Below, one piece after another: positions 7,955 to 15,541 of a stretch of 27,828 nt of DNA. Each line of letters opens with the position of its first letter. Position 1 is the first letter of the stretch. The stretch covers positions 1 through 27,828 of the forward strand of contig CAZCAI010000052.1 of the NCBI GenBank assembly GCA_964496595.1. Reading direction: 5' to 3'. The stretch comes from JAAAOZ01 sp964496595 (GTDB taxonomy: Bacteria; Chloroflexota; Anaerolineae; B4-G1; SLSP01). Made by a program: the position numbers and the translations under genes. Under the pieces are notes generated by a model. The model saw only the letters and a list, made by a program, of their open reading frames with translations. It had not been told where the DNA came from and did not search any database.

Positions 7955-9127
7955 TCACCCCTTCTCCGGTGGGGGCCGGCGGCTCGCAGGCCCTCGGGCC
8001 GTGGGACTGGATACGGAGGCATATCCCAGGATAAACTTCACCTGCTGAATGGAGACCCCCGACACCTTCGCCTCGATCAACATCGTCAAGTCAATAATCT
8101 CATACTCGAGCAACAGCAAATAGGCCAGCGGCAAGCCGATATGAAAAGGCGTCCGGCGGAAGCGCGCCCGGCACAGATCCGCGATATGACTTTCCAACAC
8201 GCGCTCCAACTCCCGCAAACGGCGATCCGGGGCGCGGGGAGAGGCGAACCGCGGTTCCTCCGCCATATCCAGATTTTTCGGTAGCTGTTTCAGCTCCGCA
8301 ATCTCCGGATAGATGCGCTGCACCACGGTCGCGATATCCTCCCCGGCGGCAATCGCCTGGATGTCATCATCGTGCACGCGATAACCCAGATGCAGGGTGT
8401 AGTTGATAATCTCCTCTTTGGAGAGGTGATGATAGACGCGATAGCGGATGGCCCAGAGAAGATTATCCATATCCAACACCGTACCGACCAACTCCAACGC
8501 TTCCGCGCGATCCTGGCCCTTGAGACGCGCGATGCTTTCCCAAAGCCCCCGGCGATAATCCAAATCCAACGCGACCTCCAGGGGGAAGAGGTTCTGCTCC
8601 GCCGCGTAGCGCTCCAAAGCGTGGATCAGCGTTTCGTAATAGGGCGTATGCCGAATGCGACGGATGGCGCTGGCAATATCGCCCATCCGCACCATCGCGC
8701 GCATCTCCTCAAAGGAAAGTGAGAGGTACGCCTCGCCCGGGGAGAGTAAGTGGAGCACTTGATCCCATGACGCGCCGGCTTCGATGCCCCGCAAGGTAGC
8801 CTTGAGGTTGTCCACCTCGTAGAGTCGCCAGAGTTGGGTCAGCAGATCGGAGCCTGGTTCCGGGGTCAGACGGATGAGCTTCTCATACATCGCGGCCAGA
8901 TGCCAGCGAATCTGATATTCGCTCCGCCGGGGGGTCAAGAGGCGGCGCTCAAGCCGCAGGTGAGGGCCATAGACGGTCTTGGAGAGCAACGTGAGCACGG
9001 TGTCGAAATCCCGCGCGTGAATCAAGGCCAACCAGGTATCCGGCGCCAGCAGCGTCGAGTACAGGGCGCGGACGGTCGCCTGCACCTGCGCATAGGCGGA
9101 GACACTGCGCGGCGAGATCGCGGGCAT
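7955..9127 (-). CDS. ntpC: V/A-type ATP synthase subunit C (AC39-like adaptor)
   Basis: This is the funnel-shaped subunit that links the rotor shaft (D/F) to the K ring. The product is 390 residues, mostly helical, with the family's repeated pattern of acidic and hydrophobic helices and the N-terminal signature SAYAQVQATVRALYSTLL; segments DNLKATLRGI and MDNLLWAIRYRVYH are typical. The C-terminal ~20 residues (A/S/P/R-rich, RGPASRRPPPEKG) extend past the fold. The start ATG lies 8 nt after the ntpH stop with only a weak ribosome-binding site, suggesting coupling to ntpH translation. Confidence 0.9.
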   Translation of the reverse strand: MPAISPRSVSAYAQVQATVRALYSTLLAPDTWLALIHARDFDTVLTLLSKTVYGPHLRLERRLLTPRRSEYQIRWHLAAMYEKLIRLTPEPGSDLLTQLWRLYEVDNLKATLRGIEAGASWDQVLHLLSPGEAYLSLSFEEMRAMVRMGDIASAIRRIRHTPYYETLIHALERYAAEQNLFPLEVALDLDYRRGLWESIARLKGQDRAEALELVGTVLDMDNLLWAIRYRVYHHLSKEEIINYTLHLGYRVHDDDIQAIAAGEDIATVVQRIYPEIAELKQLPKNLDMAEEPRFASPRAPDRRLRELERVLESHIADLCRARFRRTPFHIGLPLAYLLLLEYEIIDLTMLIEAKVSGVSIQQVKFILGYASVSSPTARGPASRRPPPEKG

Positions 9128-9135
9128 CGCCAGGT

Positions 9136-9456
9136 CTATTTCGCGCGGCCCACGACGTGGGCCATCACCAGCGCCACCGCCGCGTCGAAGTATCGCTCGG
9201 CCCGCGCTCGCATCTGATCGGCCTCGGATTGAGCCTGCGTCAGGAGTTGCTCGCGCGTTTCCTCCGCCGCCTCGCGCCCCTGCTCCTTAATCTGCACGGC
9301 CTTTTTGCGCGCCTCGGCCAAGATCTCCTCACGCAAACTATCGGCCTCCTGCTGCGCCGCCGCGACGATCTTCTGCGCCTCAGCTTCGACTTCGGCCCGC
9401 AGTTGCATCGCCCCTTTCTCGATAGCCAAAATTTGATTGATGGTCGCTTCTGGCAT
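9136..9456 (-). CDS. ntpH: V/A-type ATP synthase small stalk subunit (H/G)
   Basis: This is the peripheral-stalk partner of subunit E. The 106 residues are almost entirely one charged alpha-helix rich in A/E/Q/R (AEVEAEAQKIVAAAQQEA and following), the expected right-handed coiled-coil type, with a short hydrophobic end (AAVALVMAHVVG). It is the first gene of the ATP synthase cluster. GGGGGAGGCAAT precedes the ATG. The sequence is low in distinctive motifs, so the call depends partly on its place before ntpC/ntpI. Confidence 0.85.
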   Translation of the reverse strand: MPEATINQILAIEKGAMQLRAEVEAEAQKIVAAAQQEADSLREEILAEARKKAVQIKEQGREAAEETREQLLTQAQSEADQMRARAERYFDAAVALVMAHVVGRAK

Positions 9457-9475
9457 ATTGCCTCCCCCACAAAAA

Positions 9476-9513
9476 GGCCGCCGTCACTGCGTAATCCACG
9501 CAACGCGGCGGCC
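9476..9513 (-). promoter_or_regulatory. GC-rich hairpin with T-run in the ntpH leader (terminator or attenuator)
   Basis: GGCCGCCG (9476-9483) and CGGCGGCC (9506-9513) pair perfectly; inside, TGCGT (9488-9492) and ACGCA (9498-9502) also pair around an AATCC loop. Read on the minus strand, the stem is followed at once by TTTTT (9471-9475), the layout of an intrinsic terminator. The ntpH ATG is only 14 nt further on, so no promoter fits downstream of it. It may end transcription of the upstream gene, act as an attenuator, or be the 5'-terminal stem of the ATP synthase mRNA. Confidence 0.7.
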
Positions 9514-9518
9514 ATATT

Positions 9519-9546
9519 ATTGTAGACCTTTTTCTGATTAAGACAA
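9519..9546 (-). promoter_or_regulatory. Candidate promoter of the ATP synthase cluster
   Basis: On the minus strand TTGTCT (9541-9546) and TACAAT (9519-9524) are separated by 16 nt. The -10 matches the sigma-70 consensus at five of six positions, the -35 at four. Transcription would begin near 9512, at the edge of the GC-rich hairpin. Confidence 0.45.
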
Positions 9547-9561
9547 GAAGTAGAGAGCCAG

Positions 9562-10029
9562 CTACATAAAGACCCCGGAGTCATTGCCACAATGCTGACA
9601 AGGCAGCGTGACGCCATAGGTGCATTTATCACAGACTTCACAGTGCCATTCGCGCCAATCCCGGCACTGGTGACAATCCTCACAATGCCAGGTATTGCCT
9701 TCTTGAACCACAGCATCCCAACAAAAGGAATACCAATAGTCCACAGCGCATTCCTCACAATAAACTCCCGGTATCAGATCCTTGAGCGGCGCGTTTTTGT
9801 GACCGCAAGGCAACTCATAGAGTTCCGCCAACTCCTCCTCGGTGAGGTTTTTGACGATATCGATGTTCTGAAGGGCGCAGACGGTCAGGTTCTCCACATC
9901 CACGCCGTTCAGCGGATTACGACAATCGACACAGCCGCAGTTCTCATCACACGGCTCATTATGCTTGAGGCAGCTACAGCGATAGGTGTCGCATCCAGTC
10001 TTGCAGTTGCAGTGATACTCTTTTTCCAT
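9562..10029 (-). CDS. Cysteine-rich protein with tesmin/TSO1-like CXC domain
   Basis: The N-terminus has nine cysteines (7, 9, 13, 18, 20, 27, 31, 33, 36) spaced C-x-C-x3-C-x4-C-x-C-x6-C-x3-C-x-C-x2-C, with a Tyr before the central CxC. This closely matches the CXC (CRC) zinc-binding domain known from eukaryotic tesmin/TSO1/LIN54 DNA-binding proteins. The remainder has a second Cys/His-rich region (~91-147: CEEC, CEDCHQC, CEVCDKC, CQHC) reminiscent of CHY/CTCHY-type zinc fingers. About 22 of 155 residues are cysteine, so it surely binds metal. Whether it binds DNA, chaperones metal or acts as a scaffold cannot be told. I chose the ATG at 10029 (GGAGAG upstream) over the GTG one codon earlier. 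No Sec signal is seen. Confidence 0.8.
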   Translation of the reverse strand: MEKEYHCNCKTGCDTYRCSCLKHNEPCDENCGCVDCRNPLNGVDVENLTVCALQNIDIVKNLTEEELAELYELPCGHKNAPLKDLIPGVYCEECAVDYWYSFCWDAVVQEGNTWHCEDCHQCRDWREWHCEVCDKCTYGVTLPCQHCGNDSGVFM

Positions 10030-10074
10030 CACTTCTCTCCATAAATTTTGGGATGTTTATTTTCTTGGAACGGC

Positions 10075-10310
10075 CTATGCGTGGGACTTATCCAGGATTT
10101 GAGCTGCCTGCAAGACAAGCCGCAGCGCCCGGTTGACATCCTCGTCAGTGGGAAACAATTGAGCCAAATCTGGTTCTATGACCACCAAATTACTACCAGC
10201 CCGCCGTTCCGGCCATATCGACCTTTGGGCATAATAGGTAATGGGGAGAGGTCGTATTCCTCTCGCAGTTCATAATCATCTGGGAATTCCTGCATAGCTC
10301 CCTTATTCAT
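10075..10310 (-). pseudogene. Small hypothetical gene broken by a frameshift
   Basis: Translation from the ATG at 10310 (or 10295) reads MNKGAMQEFPDDYELREEYD and continues to PKGRY, then goes out of frame and stops. In another frame the sequence continues naturally as PERRAGSNLVVIEPD, then LAQLFPTDEDVNRALRLVLQ, to a TAG at 10075. Joining the two after PKGRY (one base lost at ~10213-10214) gives a coherent protein of about 78 residues. It resembles small 'EEYD...KGRY' hypothetical proteins I associate with cyanobacteria and Chloroflexi, possibly antitoxin-like, but that is memory-based. It starts 3 nt after the polyferredoxin stop, so it is the last member of that operon. It could be a true pseudogene, a sequencing error or a recoded gene. 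Confidence 0.72.
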
Positions 10311-10313
10311 CTC

Positions 10314-11309
10314 TCAGGACTTCTGTTTCTTCTTCTTTGCCTCGATCAGTTCGGGGAGGAAGCGGCGACTGTCGTCCAGCGCGGTGAGGAGGTCGCGACG
10401 CCGGAGGGCGCGCTTGCGATCCATCTCCACCTGGCCGGCGCGATCATCGGCCACGCGCATCAGTGCCGATAGCCACGCCGCACTCTCGACGGGCGTGTGC
10501 TTGACGCGCCAGCGCTCGACCCAGATGGGCAATTCGTCGGCGTTGGTGATCCGCTCGTGCTCGCGGGTGTGGGTCACGCCCTGCGATTCGAAGGTGATTT
10601 CGTAGGTCTCCACCTCCGCTTTGACGGGGCAGATTTGCATACACGCGCCGCACTTGATGCAGTAGTAATCCGCCAATACCAGTTCGCCCGCGTCGTTGAT
10701 GTGCAGCGCGCGGGTCGGGCAGATGTCGGCGCAGGCGAAACAGCCTTCGACGCACTTCTCGCGCCGAAGTTCGACGGTGCCCTCCCACGGCTGCGTGACC
10801 TGGAAGGCGCCATCGCTCGCCACCTCGCATTGGCGGCAGCGGATGCAGTGCTCTTGATCCACCTCTAAGTTATGCGTCTCCTCGTTGTAACTGATCACCC
10901 CAGTCGGGCAGTTATCGATGACGAAATCCTTGCGATCCCAATCGAAGGCCGCCTTGTTGAATTTGTTGGACTCGCGCAGGTAGGGGAAGGCCTCGTATTC
11001 CTGCACCGGGATCTTGGCCTCGTCGTTAACCAGCATCGTAATCGCGTTGACCGGGCACATCACGGCGCACATCCCGCAGAAAATGCACATCTCCGGGTCG
11101 ATGTCCACGCCCTGGCGCTCGGTCATTCGCCCATCCACAAGCTCGCCATCGATGTGGGTGATGGCCTCGTGGGGGCAAATCTCCGCGCCGATCTGACAGC
11201 CGACACAGCGATCCAAATCCCACGTCATGCGGTTGTGCATCGTCACCATCTTGCGATCCAAGACAATCTCGTGGTCGGTTTTGATCTTTCGCGTTGTTCC
11301 TCGTTTCAT
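10314..11309 (-). CDS. Polyferredoxin-like multi-[4Fe-4S] protein
   Basis: This is a 331-residue soluble iron-sulfur electron-transfer protein. Five cluster regions are visible: C35-x2-C38-x6-C45-P, C75-x2-C-x2-C-x3-C85-P, C155-x2-C-x2-C161 with a distant C134-P, C186-x3-C-x2-C-x3-C197-P, and C217-x2-C-x2-C-x3-C227-P. The first lacks the usual third cysteine (Gly41 there). The C-terminal ~80 residues carry no cysteine and are helical and basic (ends KKKKQKS). The ATG at 11309 has GGGGAG upstream; a longer in-frame extension runs back through the hdrB end and is not homologous. It sits 11 nt after hdrB, so it probably wires electrons to or from the Hdr module. Its exact partner is unknown. Confidence 0.85.
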   Translation of the reverse strand: MKRGTTRKIKTDHEIVLDRKMVTMHNRMTWDLDRCVGCQIGAEICPHEAITHIDGELVDGRMTERQGVDIDPEMCIFCGMCAVMCPVNAITMLVNDEAKIPVQEYEAFPYLRESNKFNKAAFDWDRKDFVIDNCPTGVISYNEETHNLEVDQEHCIRCRQCEVASDGAFQVTQPWEGTVELRREKCVEGCFACADICPTRALHINDAGELVLADYYCIKCGACMQICPVKAEVETYEITFESQGVTHTREHERITNADELPIWVERWRVKHTPVESAAWLSALMRVADDRAGQVEMDRKRALRRRDLLTALDDSRRFLPELIEAKKKKQKS

Positions 11310-11320
11310 AATACTCCCCT

Positions 11321-12187
11321 TTAGCTCACAACCGCCAACACAGACTTGGTGGGCACAATGTGACGTTTCAATCCCAGGCGTTCCGGAGCGATGCCAAACG
11401 CCAGCCCCATCAACTGGGTGAAGAAGATCACGGGTAGGTCGATGCGCCGGCCCATCGCGCGCGCGGCGCGGGCCTGATAGCCGTCCAACGCCGTGTGGCA
11501 CATCGGGCAGGCCAGCGAGACGACGTTCGCGCCGGCATCCCTGGCCGAAAGCAAGACCTTACCCGTCAGCCGCGCCGTCACGCCGGCGTGGGAGAGCGCC
11601 AGCGCGCCGCCACAGCACTTCGCCTTCATCGGATAGTCGATCAGCTCCGCGCCCAACACCGAGGTCAATTCATCCAGGCCGATGGGCCGCTCGGCGCTGT
11701 CGAAGTCGTCGCGCGGGCGGGTGAGCATGCAGCCGTAATAGCTGGCGACTTTGAGATGCTCCAGGGGCTGGACGACCTGTTTTTTGATGCGCTCCAGGCC
11801 GTAATCTCGCAACAACACGTAGAGCGGATGCATCACTTCGATGTTGGAGGTCAGCTCCAGGCCGTCGCCCAGGCTGGCATTGACCTTCTGCTTCCAGGTT
11901 TTGTCCTCCGCCACCCGGCGGCTGGCCCGGCGGAGATTCTTATAGCAGCCGCTGCACGGTGCAATGATCGTGTCGAAGCCTTGCGCCTCGGCTAATGCCA
12001 GGTTGCGCCCCGGCAACGTAATCGCCGCGTCGGCGTTGCTGACATCGACATGCACCGCGCCGCAACAATTCCAGTCCTCCAATTCGACCAACTCGATCCC
12101 CAGGTAGGCAAAGACGGCGCGCATTGAAAGATCGTACTCTTTTTCGCCCGCGCCCAGACTACAACCGGGATAGTATGCGTATCTCAT
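11321..12187 (-). CDS. hdrB: Heterodisulfide reductase subunit B-like (CCG domain)
   Basis: The 288-residue protein has two CCG domains. The first is C9-x31-C41C42-x35-C78-x2-C81, exactly the spacing of the noncubane [4Fe-4S] site of HdrB; the second is C152-x37-C190C191-x34-C226-x2-C229. In methanogens HdrB reduces CoM-S-S-CoB; in bacteria the HdrB-like subunits act on other disulfides, thiols or as electron relays, so the substrate here is open. I chose the ATG at 12187 (MRYAYYPGCSLG), 7 nt after the hdrC stop, with AAGGAG further upstream. It lies between hdrC and the polyferredoxin in one operon. Confidence 0.9.
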   Translation of the reverse strand: MRYAYYPGCSLGAGEKEYDLSMRAVFAYLGIELVELEDWNCCGAVHVDVSNADAAITLPGRNLALAEAQGFDTIIAPCSGCYKNLRRASRRVAEDKTWKQKVNASLGDGLELTSNIEVMHPLYVLLRDYGLERIKKQVVQPLEHLKVASYYGCMLTRPRDDFDSAERPIGLDELTSVLGAELIDYPMKAKCCGGALALSHAGVTARLTGKVLLSARDAGANVVSLACPMCHTALDGYQARAARAMGRRIDLPVIFFTQLMGLAFGIAPERLGLKRHIVPTKSVLAVVS

Positions 12188-12194
12188 CCTTGAT

Positions 12195-12935
12195 TCACTC
12201 CTTCTTTTCTTTGCCGTCTTTGCCGTCTTTGCCGTCTTTGCCATTAAACAGGAAGACCAAGCCGCCCACGGCAAAGCCCAAGAGCATCATCGCGCCGCTG
12301 AAAATCCACGGCAGCGCCCGCTTCTGCTGCGGGGTCAACTCGAACTCTATCTTGCCCGCCGCCTCTTCTCCATTTGCTTCACCTTCAGAGTCGGCGCCGG
12401 CATCGGCCACGCAGATCCGCTGCAACGCCTGTGGCGACCGGACACGCTCCGGCAGAATGGGGATTTTGCCGCGCAGCATCATCTTCAGGCCCAGGGGGAC
12501 CATTTGGAGCAGACTCAGCACATCCAATACGCGGAGATAATACCGGATGAGCAACTCCGGCTCGAACATCCGCCCGTGCTGCCGAACGGTCGCGGCGAAG
12601 GCCTGCCCGAATTGCGCCTCTTTGTCGTCCTGGTAGCCTTTCTCAATAGCCATCGAGCGCAGCAGCGCCATCACATCGGTGATGGGAATATCGCGCGGGC
12701 AACGGTTGGCGCAGGAGTAGCAGGAGACACAGAACCACATATCGTGGCTCGAAAGCACCAACTCCTCCTCGCCATCATGGATCATGTGCATAATTCGCCG
12801 GGGGCCGTACGCCATCTCCTCGATAACGGGGCAGGAGCCGGAACAGGTGCCGCACTGATAGCACTGCAACACCGTCTCGCCGCCGGGCCGCGAAAGGACT
12901 TCCTCCAAGAACGGATTTAGCGCTACATCAGCCAT
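12195..12935 (-). CDS. hdrC: Heterodisulfide reductase subunit C-like, with C-terminal membrane helix
   Basis: This is an electron-relay subunit with two [4Fe-4S] motifs: C25-x2-C28-x2-C31-x3-C35-P and C69-x2-C72-x2-C75-x3-C79-P, the standard HdrC arrangement. A helical region follows (100-165), then an acidic G/E/A linker (~178-195). The unusual part is a single hydrophobic helix at ~209-230 (WIFSGAMMLLGFAVGGLVFL) followed by a charged repeat tail (NGKDGKDGKDGKEKKE). Soluble HdrC proteins end before this, so the Hdr module here is probably tethered to the membrane with its clusters in the cytoplasm (inference). The ATG overlaps the hdrA stop as TAATG, and AAAGGAGG precedes it. Confidence 0.9.
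   Translation of the reverse strand: MADVALNPFLEEVLSRPGGETVLQCYQCGTCSGSCPVIEEMAYGPRRIMHMIHDGEEELVLSSHDMWFCVSCYSCANRCPRDIPITDVMALLRSMAIEKGYQDDKEAQFGQAFAATVRQHGRMFEPELLIRYYLRVLDVLSLLQMVPLGLKMMLRGKIPILPERVRSPQALQRICVADAGADSEGEANGEEAAGKIEFELTPQQKRALPWIFSGAMMLLGFAVGGLVFLFNGKDGKDGKDGKEKKE
12209..12244. repeat. 9-bp tandem repeat CTTTGCCGT, four copies
   Basis: Units lie at 12209-12217, 12218-12226, 12227-12235 and 12236-12244; the last differs at one base (CTTTGCCAT). Because the unit is in phase with codons, it encodes repeating Gly-Lys-Asp at the end of HdrC. Its core TTTGCCG is shared with the 8-bp array at the end of ntpD. Confidence 0.9.
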
Positions 12936-15541
12936 TATTTGCCTCCTTTCACGGTGTGCGCAAGCTGCTTCTCATACGCCTGCTGGGTCGTGGTCTCAAC
13001 GCCCTTGAGGCGCGCTTCGAAGATCTCCAACACCGACGCGACATCGGGTTCCTGGCGCATACGCTTGAGACGGCGCGAGAGTTTCGGCGCGGCCTCGGCG
13101 TTCTCCGCCTTGACGCCCTCCACGCCCAATTCGCGGACAACCTCGCTCAGCTCCCGCATAATGCGCGACCACTTCGCGCCCTCCGTCGCGGAGACCGATT
13201 CGACGCGGAAGCGATCCGGCGAGATGCCGGCCCGCTCCAGTTGTAGGGCCAACTTATCCATCCGGTCGCCGGCGTTCTGGCGCCCGGTGATGTAGTGGCA
13301 GTCCTGGGGATGGCAGCCGGAGACCAGGACGGCGCCCGCGCCCAGGCGGAACGCCTCCATCACAAAGTCGGTGTCGACGCGCCCGGCGCACATCACCAGG
13401 ATGTTGCGCGTGTTCGCCGGATACTCGAAGTGGCTGGTGCCGGCGTTGTCGGCGCCCATCCCGCTGCACCAGCGGCAGGTGAAGGCCAAGACCTTCTCCT
13501 CCGGCTTATCGGCCAGTAGGGCGTGAATCTGCGCCACGATCTGCCCATCGGTGAAGTGGTATTGGGTGATGGCGTTGGCCGGGCATTCCGCGACGCACGT
13601 CCCGCAGCCGTGGCACTTCGCCGGGACGATGCGACTGGCGTTGCCGCTCCCCGGCTCGTTGATCACGGCGCCGTAAGGACACGCATCGTAGCAGGCGGTA
13701 CACTTAGCGCCATTGGCGTTCAGGCAGCGGGTGGGGTCCACGTAAGCGACGATGGGATCGATCTCCCATTTATCCGACGTCAGCACGCGCGAAGCGCGCC
13801 CCGCCGCGCCGCTGCCCTGCGAGACGCTCTGCGGAATATCCTTGGGGCCTTGCGCCGATCCTGCCAGATAGATGCCTTCGGTGGGCGTATCCAACGGCTT
13901 GAGCTTGGGGTGCGACTCTAAAAACCAGCCGTGGTTGTCATTGGGAACGGTCAACACGCGGCCCAAGTCGGTCGCGCCCTCGGAGGGGATCGCCGCTGTG
14001 GAGAGGCCCACCATCTCCACCTCCAGCGCGACGTGTTTGCCCGCGCCAATGTCCTCGGCGTGGACGATGAGGTTCTTCGTCACCGGGTCCTCGATGATCT
14101 CGGAAGGCCTCCCCTGGATGAAGTGGATGCCGATGTTGCGCGCGCGCTCGTAGAACTCCTCGTAGGTCTTGCCCGGCGTGCGGATGTCGATCCTGAAGAT
14201 CGTAATATCGATATCGGGGTAGAGCCACTTGAGCAGGATGGCGTTCTTGATGGTGTACATACAGCAGAAGCCGGAGCAGTATTCGTGGTAGCGCTTATCG
14301 CGCGAGCCGACGCACTGAATCAGCGCCAAGGTCTCCGGCGTCTTGCCATCGGAGGGACGCACGAATTCGCCCACGGTCGGGCCGCCGGCGCAGTGCAAGC
14401 GCTCGATCTCCATCATCGTTGTGACATTTTCGTAGACGCCGAAGCCGTACTCCTCCAGCGGCGTCGGGTCCCACATATCGTAGCCCGTCGCCACGATGAT
14501 GGCGCCGATGTCCAACTCGATCATCTCCGGCTCTTGAGCAAAATCGATGGCCGCCAGCTCCCCACACGCCTCGACGCACTTGTAGCATTCGATGCAGGCG
14601 TCGCGGTCGATGGTGTAGATCGACGGCACCGCCTGATCCATCGGCACATAGATCGCCTTGCGCGGGCCGGTGCCCTCCTCAAATTCGTTGGGTACATCGA
14701 TGGGGCAGACCTCCACACAGAGGCCACAACCCGTGCATTTGTCCAACTTCACGTAGCGGGGCTTGCGCTCTACTGTTACCTTGAAGTTGCCGATATACCC
14801 CTCGACCTCGCGGACTTCGGAGTAGGTCAGCAGGTGAATGTAAGGATTCTTGCCGACATCCACCATCTTCGGCGCCTCGATGCAGATCGAGCAGTCCATC
14901 GTGGGGAAGGTCTTGTCCAACTGGGCCATCCGTCCGCCAATTGTAGGCGTCTTTTCGACCAAGTAGGTGTGAATTTTCATATCGGCCAGATCCAACGCGG
15001 CGCTGATCCCGGCGATGCCGCCGCCGATGATCATCGCCTGGTTGGTGACCGGCACCTCAAACATATCCAACGGGCGCACATAGCTCACCTTGGCCACCGC
15101 CGAGGCGACGATCTCCTTGGCCTTGTGCGTCGCTGCTTCTTTCTCGTGCGAATGGACCCACGAGGCGTGCTCGCGGATGTTCGCCATCTCGAACATAAAG
15201 GGGTTCAATCCGGCGTCGGCGATGCAGGATCGGAAGGTCGGCTCGTGCATCGCAACACTGCACGCTCCGACCACGACGCGGTTGAGGCCGTATTTCTTGA
15301 TGTCCTCCTGGATCAACGACTGGCCCGGATCGGAGCACATATAGCGGTGCTCCTTGGCAATCACCACGCCGGGCAGATCCTTGGCGTACTCCACCACCTC
15401 GGAGGGCGTCACCACGCTGGCGATGTTGGAGCCACAGTGGCACACGTAGACGCCAATGCGCGGCTCCTCCATTTGTACTTCCTCTATCTGCTCCACCTCC
15501 TGCCCCTTATCCTGGTCCGAAGGTTGTTTTTTCTCTACCAC
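12935..15541 (-). CDS. hdrA: HdrA-like flavoprotein fused to an MvhD-like domain
   Basis: This is the flavin and iron-sulfur core of an Hdr complex. Domains in order (868-residue numbering): N-terminal Fe-S region with VCHCGSN (~33-39) and GACSVAMHEP (~93-102); FAD-binding Rossmann motif GGGIAGISAALDLAD (~173-187); the HdrA block IGGRMAQLDKTFPTMDCSIC (~201-220); a two-cluster ferredoxin insert (~269-326); a second two-cluster ferredoxin (~605-652); then an MvhD/FrhD-like domain (~685-800: CRWCSGMGADNAG, CAGRVD, SGCHPQDCHY). In methanogens MvhD is a separate subunit linking hydrogenase to HdrA. The start is probably the GTG at 15541, which has AAGGAG 7 nt upstream; an in-frame ATG at 15583 and a downstream ATG (MEEPRIGV) are alternatives. 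Confidence 0.93.
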   Translation of the reverse strand: MVEKKQPSDQDKGQEVEQIEEVQMEEPRIGVYVCHCGSNIASVVTPSEVVEYAKDLPGVVIAKEHRYMCSDPGQSLIQEDIKKYGLNRVVVGACSVAMHEPTFRSCIADAGLNPFMFEMANIREHASWVHSHEKEAATHKAKEIVASAVAKVSYVRPLDMFEVPVTNQAMIIGGGIAGISAALDLADMKIHTYLVEKTPTIGGRMAQLDKTFPTMDCSICIEAPKMVDVGKNPYIHLLTYSEVREVEGYIGNFKVTVERKPRYVKLDKCTGCGLCVEVCPIDVPNEFEEGTGPRKAIYVPMDQAVPSIYTIDRDACIECYKCVEACGELAAIDFAQEPEMIELDIGAIIVATGYDMWDPTPLEEYGFGVYENVTTMMEIERLHCAGGPTVGEFVRPSDGKTPETLALIQCVGSRDKRYHEYCSGFCCMYTIKNAILLKWLYPDIDITIFRIDIRTPGKTYEEFYERARNIGIHFIQGRPSEIIEDPVTKNLIVHAEDIGAGKHVALEVEMVGLSTAAIPSEGATDLGRVLTVPNDNHGWFLESHPKLKPLDTPTEGIYLAGSAQGPKDIPQSVSQGSGAAGRASRVLTSDKWEIDPIVAYVDPTRCLNANGAKCTACYDACPYGAVINEPGSGNASRIVPAKCHGCGTCVAECPANAITQYHFTDGQIVAQIHALLADKPEEKVLAFTCRWCSGMGADNAGTSHFEYPANTRNILVMCAGRVDTDFVMEAFRLGAGAVLVSGCHPQDCHYITGRQNAGDRMDKLALQLERAGISPDRFRVESVSATEGAKWSRIMRELSEVVRELGVEGVKAENAEAAPKLSRRLKRMRQEPDVASVLEIFEARLKGVETTTQQAYEKQLAHTVKGGK

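Noticed and set aside
10048..10275. 75-codon plus-strand open frame
   Set aside because: It is antisense to the frameshifted minus-strand gene, whose two halves make better protein sense.
11310..11501. 64-codon N-terminal extension of the polyferredoxin
   Set aside because: It runs through the coding 3' end of hdrB in another frame; the ATG at 11309 has a good ribosome-binding site.
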